Positions 37,687 through 44,134 of a DNA stretch of 44,134 nucleotides are shown piece by piece; the stretch's first letter is position 1; every line of letters begins with the position of its first letter. The stretch is taken from assembly GCA_016763755.1 (NCBI GenBank), contig JAESTD010000123.1, positions 1-44,134 on the forward strand, given 5' to 3'. Origin of the DNA: Mucilaginibacter sp. (GTDB taxonomy: Bacteria; Bacteroidota; Bacteroidia; Sphingobacteriales; Sphingobacteriaceae). The notes beneath the pieces are model-generated. The model was not told where the DNA came from, searched no databases, and worked only from the letters and a program-made list of their open reading frames with translations. A program made the position numbers and the translations under genes.

Positions 37687-38027
37687 TGCAGCAAATGCAG
37701 CCACTGGCAATCCTGCCAATCGGTTAGCATGTGGAGCAGGGGGCCTACGGCGATGATGCGCGTGCGCGGAAAAAACAACAGGATAAAGTACACTCCAATG
37801 GCGTAATAAGAGTGCAAGGGGTGATAACCAATACTACATCTGTTTGGATCAAAGATGGGGCTGGCCAGCAGATGGTCGGCATCAACCAGCATAGTAGCTA
37901 CCATGATGAGCCAGGCCTTTTTCCACTCGTGCCTGAAAAATATAAACGCCAGTAAACCCGGCGCTAAAAAGTGCAGACTGTAGTGAAGTACCGTCCGCAG
38001 TATACTTAAAAATTCGTGGTTGCCCAT
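37680..38027 (-). CDS. DUF6122-like membrane protein in the kds operon
   Basis: The 115-residue protein has about three hydrophobic segments and a conserved pattern of histidines and aspartates: LHYSLHFLAP, TMLVDADHLLA and LLHMLTDWQDC. These suggest a metal- or membrane-lipid-related role. It resembles the DUF6122 family of Bacteroidota, whose function is not known. The ATG at 38027 (MGNHEFLSIL) is chosen over a TTG at 38036 because it leaves a nine-base gap from the kdsA stop. It is the last gene of the minus-strand series and overlaps guaD by seven bases at its end. Confidence 0.75.
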   Translation of the reverse strand: MGNHEFLSILRTVLHYSLHFLAPGLLAFIFFRHEWKKAWLIMVATMLVDADHLLASPIFDPNRCSIGYHPLHSYYAIGVYFILLFFPRTRIIAVGPLLHMLTDWQDCQWLHLLHQ

Positions 38028-38036
38028 TAATGGCAA

Positions 38037-38816
38037 TTAAGCTATCAACGATTTTATCAATTCTTCCAGATCGCTAAGGTAAAGCATGTTCGGGCCGTCG
38101 CTTAAGGCATGGTCAGGATCGGGGTGTGTTTCGATAAAATAGCCGCTTGCGCCAAATGCTTTCGCAGCACGTGCCATCGATGGTACAAACTTGCGGTCGC
38201 CTCCGGTTTTGCCGCCTGCACCGCCCGGGCGCTGTACCGAGTGCGTACAATCCATACAAACCGGGTAACCAAACTCCGCCATATCAGCTACATTTCTGAA
38301 ATCAACCACCAAATTATTATAACCGAATGAGTTGCCCCTTTCGGTCAATATCACCTGTTCGTTACCTGCTTCTTTAACTTTCTGTGCCGGATAAAACATA
38401 TCCTGACCTGATAGGAATTGGGCTTTCTTAATGTTCACGACTTTACCGGTCTCCGCCGCTGCAACCAGGAGGTCTGTCTGGCGACAGAGAAATGCCGGGA
38501 TCTGCAGAATGTCTACCACCTCAGCGCAAGCTGCAGCCTGGAAAGGTTCATGGATATCAGTAGTTAGCGGCAAACCGAACTTCTCTTTAACATTGTTCAG
38601 CATCTCCATGCCTTTGGTTAAACCAGGACCGCGGTAACTATGGATGCTGGTCCGGTTAGCCTTATCAAATGATGATTTAAATACGACGGTAACCGGGTAT
38701 TTGCTTCCTATTTCTGCCACCTTTTCGGCGACTGTGTATAGCAGATCCTGTTTTTCCATTACGCATGGGCCAACAATAAAAAATGGTTTCGAGGTTATAT
38801 CGTTATAAAGTGCCAT
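38037..38816 (-). CDS. kdsA: 3-deoxy-D-manno-octulosonate 8-phosphate synthase
   Basis: KdsA joins arabinose 5-phosphate and PEP to KDO 8-phosphate. The 259-residue protein has FFIVGPCVMEKQ, with Cys18 at the site that is Asn in the E. coli enzyme, so this is the metal-dependent (Aquifex-like) class. The blocks VFKSSFDKANRTSIHSYRGP, IPAFLCRQTDLL and NSFGYNNLVVDFR are also present. The start overlaps the kdsB stop by 14 bases, showing close coupling. KDO goes to LPS inner core synthesis. Confidence 0.97.
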   Translation of the reverse strand: MALYNDITSKPFFIVGPCVMEKQDLLYTVAEKVAEIGSKYPVTVVFKSSFDKANRTSIHSYRGPGLTKGMEMLNNVKEKFGLPLTTDIHEPFQAAACAEVVDILQIPAFLCRQTDLLVAAAETGKVVNIKKAQFLSGQDMFYPAQKVKEAGNEQVILTERGNSFGYNNLVVDFRNVADMAEFGYPVCMDCTHSVQRPGGAGGKTGGDRKFVPSMARAAKAFGASGYFIETHPDPDHALSDGPNMLYLSDLEELIKSLIA

Positions 38817-39543
38817 TCTGTTCTATTTTTTTGCGTGCAAGCGCTAAATCATCAGGAGTATCTATCCCCTTTTCGATGCTTTTCACTTCAATCATTTTTA
38901 TTTTGTAACCGTTCTCAATCGCTCTCAATTGCTCCAGCTTCTCAGAGTTTTCAAGGAATGATACGGGCATGGTTATAAACTCTCTTAAAAATTTAGCACA
39001 ATAGGCGTAGATGCCCATGTGCTTTTTGTAAACGCTAACATCCTCTACCTGCTTATCTCTTGAAAAGGGGATGGCAAAGCGCGAGAAATAAATAGCATAG
39101 CCATTTACATCAGTAATTACTTTAACAAGATTGGGATTGTTCAGTTCATCAAGATCCTTTACCGGGGCACAAACGCTGGCCATTGCCGCGTCGCTGTGTT
39201 GCATGGCAGTTATCAACCTGTCGATGATGCCTGCGTCAAAAAACGGCTCGTCACCTTGTACATTTATTACCAGGTCGCAATCAATCGAACTGATTACCTC
39301 AGCAATACGGTCTGTGCCGCTTGGATGATCAGGGCTGGTCATCAGTACGTGATCAGTAAACGCTTTGCAAACTTCCATCACCTCGAGACTGTCAGCGGCT
39401 ATCCATATCTCATGATGAAGCGTAGCCTTAGCACAGGCCTCATAAACGCGTTGTATAACGGGCTTTCCGCCAAGGTCAAGCAAAACTTTGCGCGGTAATC
39501 GGGTCGATTGCAAACGAGCTGGTATAACTATGATCGTCTTCAT
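38803..39543 (-). CDS. kdsB: 3-deoxy-manno-octulosonate cytidylyltransferase
   Basis: KdsB activates KDO as CMP-KDO. The 246-residue protein has the nucleotide-binding start IIVIPARLQSTRLPRKVLLD and the sugar/metal block VINVQGDEPFFDAG. The late motif HMGIYAYCAKFL is also typical of the family. It follows kdsD by two bases and overlaps kdsA, so the three genes form one operon. Length and start (MKTIIVIPARL) are normal. Confidence 0.97.
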   Translation of the reverse strand: MKTIIVIPARLQSTRLPRKVLLDLGGKPVIQRVYEACAKATLHHEIWIAADSLEVMEVCKAFTDHVLMTSPDHPSGTDRIAEVISSIDCDLVINVQGDEPFFDAGIIDRLITAMQHSDAAMASVCAPVKDLDELNNPNLVKVITDVNGYAIYFSRFAIPFSRDKQVEDVSVYKKHMGIYAYCAKFLREFITMPVSFLENSEKLEQLRAIENGYKIKMIEVKSIEKGIDTPDDLALARKKIEQNGTL

Positions 39544-39545
39544 TG

Positions 39546-40508
39546 CTACACCTGGTTAAATATTTGGTAAACACCCACTACTGCATTGCCCGAGCTTTTA
39601 ATCAACAAAGTAGTTATCTTTCGTTGCAGCATCAATTCGTCGGCATCAAACACCATTTCATCTTCATTTACGAAGATGGGATCGGTGTTCATAAAATCCG
39701 TTATTGGCATGTGGTGGATGTCTTCATACTTCACCAGTCCGCGGCGTAGATCGCCATCGGTAATTACGCCTTCAACATTATCCTTATCGCCAATGATCAC
39801 CATGCCCAATTTCCCTTCAGACATTTTAATAACCAGTTGCGTGAACGACGCATCGGTATTAATAAATGGCAGGCTTTCGGTACGCATCAGATCTTTCACT
39901 GTTACCAATAACTTGCGGCCTAAGCTGCCGCCTGGATGGAAACGGGCAAAATCTGCGGGTGTAAAATCGCGGACGGTCATCAGGGCAATGGCTAAGGCAT
40001 CGCCCATTACCAAAGTAGCGGTAGTTGATGATGTTGGCGCCAGTTCAAGCGGACAAGCCTCTTGCGATACCTTAACATTTAAATGATGGCGGGCATGTTT
40101 GGCCAGTGTTGAATTTGGATTTCCTGTTATAGCAATAACAGTGTTTTTATTGTACTGCAGATAAGGGATAATTTTCAGTATCTCTTCTGTTTCGCCAGAG
40201 TAGGATATCAGTAATACAATATCGTTAGGGCTTATCATACCCAAATCGCCATGAAAGGCCTCGGCCGGATGGAGGAAAAAGCTTGGTGTACCCGTACTGG
40301 TAAAGGTCGCGGAGATCTTACGTCCTACATGCCCTGATTTTCCCATCCCGCAAACAATAAGCTTCCCTTTTGTTTGCTGGATAGCATTTGCAGCTTCTTC
40401 AAACGAGTTATCTAACCTTGAAGCAACCTCGTTAAGAGACGCCATCTCAATATCGAACACTTTTTGGGCAATGCTTTTCATGCGTACCAAACCACTTTTA
40501 TTTAGCAT
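39546..40508 (-). CDS. kdsD: Arabinose-5-phosphate isomerase (KdsD/KpsF type)
   Basis: KdsD makes arabinose 5-phosphate from ribulose 5-phosphate, the first KDO-specific step. The protein has a SIS domain (about residues 45-180) with GMGKSGHVGRKISATFTSTG and SYSGETEEIL. Two CBS domains follow, around residues 210-265 and 275-320. The 320-residue length fits the family. An alternative ATG at 40481 would remove nine residues. It begins the kdsD-kdsB-kdsA run, lying 70 bases after the capD-like gene in the transcribed direction. Confidence 0.95.
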   Translation of the reverse strand: MLNKSGLVRMKSIAQKVFDIEMASLNEVASRLDNSFEEAANAIQQTKGKLIVCGMGKSGHVGRKISATFTSTGTPSFFLHPAEAFHGDLGMISPNDIVLLISYSGETEEILKIIPYLQYNKNTVIAITGNPNSTLAKHARHHLNVKVSQEACPLELAPTSSTTATLVMGDALAIALMTVRDFTPADFARFHPGGSLGRKLLVTVKDLMRTESLPFINTDASFTQLVIKMSEGKLGMVIIGDKDNVEGVITDGDLRRGLVKYEDIHHMPITDFMNTDPIFVNEDEMVFDADELMLQRKITTLLIKSSGNAVVGVYQIFNQV

Positions 40509-40578
40509 GCAATTATACTTAATAAAAATCAGATAGCGCCGCTGTAAAAGGTGATGCTGGCTAAAGCACTGTTGGAAA

Positions 40579-42528
40579 TCAATCTAAAACAACCGCCATT
40601 TTTGATGAGTCAGCCTGAGAGTTAAGATGAATCAGTTGATTACAATCAAGGTGCTCGAACTTGGAGTTTTTGCTTAAAAACTCAGGAACGATCTTTTTCA
40701 TTTTGGCAACTGTTGCCATTTCGTCACCTTGCTTGTTCAATAATATCAGTTCATTGATATCATCTGCAACTTGCTTTTGCGGATAAGAAATAACCTGTGA
40801 TATTTTTATCTTATCATGGTGCGTAGGCATCGTATTTTCGCCGCTATTAAGCAGTTCTTCATAAAGCTTCTCACCCGGGCGTAAACCAGAATACACAATT
40901 TTAATATCCCTATCCGGCTGTAAACCGGCAAGCTTGATCATTTTAAGGGCAAGATCAACAATTTTCACAGGTTCGCCCATATCAAAGATAAATATCTCGC
41001 CACCGATGCCCATAGTCCCAGCCTCAAGCACCAGGTGTACCGCTTCAGGGATGGTCATGAAATAGCGTGTTATCTCAGGGTGGGTAACGGTTATAGGCCC
41101 ACCTTTTTGTATTTGAGACCTGAAACGCGGAATAACCGAACCGTTTGATCCCAGCACGTTACCAAAGCGGGTGGTAATAAAGCATGTGCCCTTATTTGCT
41201 GCGCTATCTTTTAGTGACTGTATGTAAATCTCGGCAATACGCTTGCTGGCTCCCATGATATTTGTAGGATTAACCGCTTTATCGGTTGATACCATAACAA
41301 ACTTTTTAACGTAGAACGCTACCGAAAGGTCTGCTATGTTTTTTGTTCCCAATACATTGGCACGTATAGCTTCTGACGGATTCTCTTCCATCATCGGTAC
41401 ATGCTTGTATGCCGCAGCGTGGTATACAACTTCAGGCCGGTGATCGGTAAATAGTTTATGCATACGGTAATAGTTGCGAATATCACCGATAAAAATAACA
41501 ACAGGGATATGAGGGAATTTTTCTTCGATCTCTAAACGCACCTCGTGCAAAGGAGATTCTGCCTGATCGCAAAGTATAACCATTGCAGGCGCATATTGTA
41601 AAACCTGTTGAACAATCTCAGATCCGATAGAACCCGCCGCACCGGTAACCAATACACGCTTGCCCTGCAAATCCTGCGATATACGAGTAGTATCTATCTG
41701 TATAGCTTTACGCTGAAGCAAATCCTCGATCTTAAGGTCCTTGATCTGCTGAAGGTTAAGCTTGCCGTAGATCCATTGGTCTGATGGTGGTACAGTAAGC
41801 ACCTGTATGCCTAAAGCCAAACAAGTCTCAAGAGCTGTTTTCTTTTCTTTTTCATCCAAATGATGATTCATGATAATCAGCTTTTCAACCGAGCGTTTTT
41901 CTTTTAGTTTAGAAAGCCTGGCTATATCATAAACCTTAACAGACTGTATCTCTTTATCAATTTTGTATGGGTCGTTATCAACAAAGCCGGCGACAACAAA
42001 ATTAGTAGCACTGGCTTCTAAAGCTTGTTTTACCAATACAGCACTGGTATCAGAACCATATATCAATACCACAGATTTGTTCCCTGCCGAATAGTTGCTT
42101 AAGTAATTAAATGCGCTTTTAACCGCGCTTCTTAATAAGATAAGCAATGTGCTCGACACTGAAAAATTCACCAGTAATACCAGATCAATAGTAGAAGAAT
42201 TGATCTTAAAGTGTGGTTTTACCCATAATGTGATTACGAGAAGATATACCAAACTACTTAAAAAAACCGAACCGAAAATCCTCAATACGTCCCTGGTATT
42301 GGAGTATCTGATAAGGCCCGTATGGATCCGCATAGCATACATCACTAATACCGCTACCGTTGAGTAGATAGCTGTATAAATAAAAAAATATCCCCTAAGG
42401 ATATTAGCAAACTCAAAGCGATTTACAATAAGATATGATGAGGCAAATGACCATGCTACGATAACAAAATCTAAAAGCATTATTATCCATCTTGGTATTA
42501 CCTTATTAAAAAGTAAATATTTCTTCAT
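40579..42528 (-). CDS. Nucleoside-sugar 4,6-dehydratase, PglF/WbpM/CapD type
   Basis: Long membrane forms of this family dehydrate UDP-GlcNAc to the 4-keto-6-deoxy sugar, the first step to QuiNAc, bacillosamine or FucNAc. The 649-residue protein has four membrane helices (residues about 13-130), a first Rossmann-like domain (about 150-270), and a second SDR domain. The SDR domain has GAAGSIGSE (297-305) and the active site STDKAVNPTNIMGASKR (414-430), where Met replaces the usual SDR Tyr, as in PglF and WbpM. It lies between a WecA-like transferase and the kds operon, supporting a role in O-antigen or capsule sugar synthesis. Confidence 0.93.
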   Translation of the reverse strand: MKKYLLFNKVIPRWIIMLLDFVIVAWSFASSYLIVNRFEFANILRGYFFIYTAIYSTVAVLVMYAMRIHTGLIRYSNTRDVLRIFGSVFLSSLVYLLVITLWVKPHFKINSSTIDLVLLVNFSVSSTLLILLRSAVKSAFNYLSNYSAGNKSVVLIYGSDTSAVLVKQALEASATNFVVAGFVDNDPYKIDKEIQSVKVYDIARLSKLKEKRSVEKLIIMNHHLDEKEKKTALETCLALGIQVLTVPPSDQWIYGKLNLQQIKDLKIEDLLQRKAIQIDTTRISQDLQGKRVLVTGAAGSIGSEIVQQVLQYAPAMVILCDQAESPLHEVRLEIEEKFPHIPVVIFIGDIRNYYRMHKLFTDHRPEVVYHAAAYKHVPMMEENPSEAIRANVLGTKNIADLSVAFYVKKFVMVSTDKAVNPTNIMGASKRIAEIYIQSLKDSAANKGTCFITTRFGNVLGSNGSVIPRFRSQIQKGGPITVTHPEITRYFMTIPEAVHLVLEAGTMGIGGEIFIFDMGEPVKIVDLALKMIKLAGLQPDRDIKIVYSGLRPGEKLYEELLNSGENTMPTHHDKIKISQVISYPQKQVADDINELILLNKQGDEMATVAKMKKIVPEFLSKNSKFEHLDCNQLIHLNSQADSSKMAVVLD

Positions 42529-42724
42529 CGGTATCTGACTGTGCGTATAAAGAGTAAAGATAACAATTTTTTAGCAGCATCATAAACAACACATTTTGTT
42601 TATTAATTGGATAAGATGCTTATTCTAAAGTTTTTATTCTAAGTTATCTAATACTTACCGGTTAACATCGTTTATAAATATTGGTTTGTTCAGATCAAAA
42701 TAATTTAGCAAGCAAATAGTAGCT

Positions 42725-43672
42725 TTATTTCATAACAACTTTATTTTGGAGCTTGGGTTTTAACACTAAATAAGCAATTATCAATGGTGTAAGCACTATT
42801 ACAAAGGTTTTGTAAAACACTAAATCGGGATTTGCTATAACGAAAATTATTACCGCCACCTGTACAATTGCGTAACCAACGCTAACAAGTAAATGAGGTA
42901 CTTTGCGGTCATTAGCCAATATTTGATAGAAATGAAGTCTGTGCGGCTGGAATATGTTTTCTTTTAGAATAAGCCGGTGTAAAATAGTCAACACGGAGTC
43001 GACACCATACACGCCAAGAAACAATAAATACTTCCAGTCTCCGGTTAACAATATCAGTTTAAATAACAGAAAAGCTATCCAAAAAGCTATAGACACGCTT
43101 CCTACATCCCCGGCGAAACATCTGGCCCTTTTACGAAAATTAAAAAATAAGAATACGATACTTGCTATCATCGGCAAATAAATAAGATCCGCCTCAATAA
43201 TATTTAATTGGTGGTTTACATACTGTAAACCACCAAGCACAACCAAAGTATAAAGGCCGGTAATGCCATTTATGCCATCCATGAAATTGTACATATTGAT
43301 AATGCCGATACAAATTATATACAGTGCCAGGATAAGATATGCCGGTAAGCTAAATACATCAAGGAAAAAAAGCATTAATGTAACAGATACTACGTGCACT
43401 AAAAGACGAATTTTAGAAGACAAAGTTATTCTGTCGTCAATAAAGCTAATGATACCGATCAACAAACTGCCCAGCACAAGTAGCCAATAAGACGGGTGTA
43501 ATACAAAAACGGCTAAACTTGCCACCATAAAAATTATCCCGCCCCCTCTTATCGTGATCTCAGTATGCGAGCTTCGTTCATTTGGCTTATCAATGATGTT
43601 ATACTTGGTAGCAACTTTGAAGTAATAAATAATTATGATATAAAATAGTGCGAATAATCCCAGGTATAGCAT
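42725..43672 (-). CDS. Polyprenyl-phosphate HexNAc-1-P transferase, WecA/MraY-like
   Basis: This 315-residue integral membrane protein starts a lipid-linked glycan by moving a sugar 1-phosphate to undecaprenyl phosphate. About nine to eleven hydrophobic segments are seen. The family motifs are NKPNERSSH, IDDR, NMYNFMDGINGI and AGDVGSVSIAF, with PHRLHFYQ near the last cytoplasmic loop. It belongs with the glycan-type members rather than MraY because of the NFMDGING motif and its gene neighbours. The exact sugar is unknown, but the 4,6-dehydratase encoded downstream suggests a 6-deoxy-HexNAc. The gene lies 23 bases after the stop of the beta-helix gene. Confidence 0.92.
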   Translation of the reverse strand: MLYLGLFALFYIIIIYYFKVATKYNIIDKPNERSSHTEITIRGGGIIFMVASLAVFVLHPSYWLLVLGSLLIGIISFIDDRITLSSKIRLLVHVVSVTLMLFFLDVFSLPAYLILALYIICIGIINMYNFMDGINGITGLYTLVVLGGLQYVNHQLNIIEADLIYLPMIASIVFLFFNFRKRARCFAGDVGSVSIAFWIAFLLFKLILLTGDWKYLLFLGVYGVDSVLTILHRLILKENIFQPHRLHFYQILANDRKVPHLLVSVGYAIVQVAVIIFVIANPDLVFYKTFVIVLTPLIIAYLVLKPKLQNKVVMK

Positions 43673-43695
43673 GAATTTTTATTGATTTCCTACAA

Positions 43696-44134
43696 TTATT
43701 GCATATTTAATCTAACCGCTTTTTCACGCATGGCCGAGGTATCAATAGACGATTTTTTTTGCCCGCTCCACAATGGTTTGTCTATATGGATCATGCCCCT
43801 GATAGAGCCGGGGATGCCGGCCTTTTGCCTGAAACTGATAACACGGGCTCCGGTAACCGACGCAACATCTTTTGGGTTCTTGATCTGAATATCTACATTT
43901 TTATCGCCGCCCCCATATAAGTTGTTGAGTACAATATCCAACCCATTACCAGAATTATTTTCCGTTTTAAGGCCGCTTATGTAAATCCCTTTCAATTCGT
44001 TTTTAGGCGAGTTGGGTTCAATATCGAGACCAGCCATTGGCAAGGTTCCGTTACTGTTAGCTGCGTATGGTGATATTAGCTTTAGGCCGTTAGCGCTGAT
44101 TATCGAGATACCGTTTCTACGATTATTATCGCAA
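43696..44134 (-). CDS. Right-handed beta-helix-like protein, partial (N-terminus outside window)
   Basis: The minus-strand frame is open to the right edge, giving about 145 codons of the C-terminal part. The visible sequence shows stacked beta-helix rungs: RNGISIISANGLKLISPYA, KGIYISGLKTENNSGNGLDI and VDIQIKNPKDVASVTG. This is the pectate-lyase-like fold seen in glycan lyases, epimerases and surface proteins. The active site, signal peptide and real start are not in the window, so the substrate cannot be given. It is 23 bases from the WecA-like gene and probably belongs to the same polysaccharide locus. Confidence 0.75.
   Translation of the reverse strand, partial: CDNNRRNGISIISANGLKLISPYAANSNGTLPMAGLDIEPNSPKNELKGIYISGLKTENNSGNGLDIVLNNLYGGGDKNVDIQIKNPKDVASVTGARVISFRQKAGIPGSIRGMIHIDKPLWSGQKKSSIDTSAMREKAVRLNMQ

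Overview
The window looks like a chromosomal segment of a Bacteroidota bacterium, most likely a Sphingobacteriaceae member close to Mucilaginibacter or Pedobacter. This rests on the protein families, not on a database search. The pointers are promoter-like TAnnTTTG boxes with little Shine-Dalgarno signal, a lipobox-bearing TamA-like protein (TamL) beside TamB, a GIN-domain (DUF2807) protein, a fused CrtYc/CrtYd-type lycopene cyclase with a cytochrome b5 partner, a Cys-type KdsA, and intergenic gaps packed with palindromic repeats. There are no tRNA or rRNA genes, CRISPR arrays or insertion sequences.

Layout. Bases 1-7.7 kb (+) hold a branched-chain amino acid cluster: leuC, leuD, a SAM methyltransferase, leuB, a second (Tam-like) methyltransferase, leuA and ilvA, closed by a terminator. 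Bases 7.8-13.7 kb hold single genes: a small membrane protein, trxA, a GIN-domain protein, an ECF sigma factor, murB, crtZ and lpdA. Bases 13.9-18.2 kb (+) hold a CocE-like hydrolase, an AT-rich SMI1/KNR4 protein and an M1 metallopeptidase. Bases 18.3-22.2 kb are a carotenoid locus: crtB, an unknown gene, crtY and cytochrome b5 on the minus strand, with crtI divergent. Bases 22.3-25.9 kb are dnaE (-). Bases 26.2-34.2 kb (+) are tamB, tamL and a small retropepsin-like protease. gyrB (-), a Skp/OmpH-like lipoprotein and guaD follow. From 37.7 kb to the right edge everything is on the minus strand: a beta-helix protein, a WecA/MraY-like transferase, a PglF/CapD-like dehydratase, then kdsD, kdsB, kdsA and a DUF6122-like membrane protein. 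These are envelope polysaccharide and KDO genes.

How the genes work together. LeuA, LeuC/LeuD and LeuB convert 2-oxoisovalerate to 2-oxoisocaproate, and IlvA feeds the isoleucine branch. CrtB, CrtI, CrtY and CrtZ are the core steps from geranylgeranyl-PP to a hydroxylated carotenoid. TamB/TamL and the OmpH-like lipoprotein serve outer-membrane biogenesis. KdsD, KdsB and KdsA supply CMP-KDO for LPS, and the right edge opens a surface-glycan locus.

Two things stand out. First, two methyltransferases sit inside the leucine operon, one resembling trans-aconitate/3-isopropylmalate methyltransferases. Second, four apparent inactivating lesions lie within about 3.3 kb: one in-frame stop in crtI, and two single-base deletions plus one in-frame stop in dnaE. 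No lesion was seen elsewhere. Because dnaE is normally essential, a local sequence error is the simplest explanation, but it needs checking.
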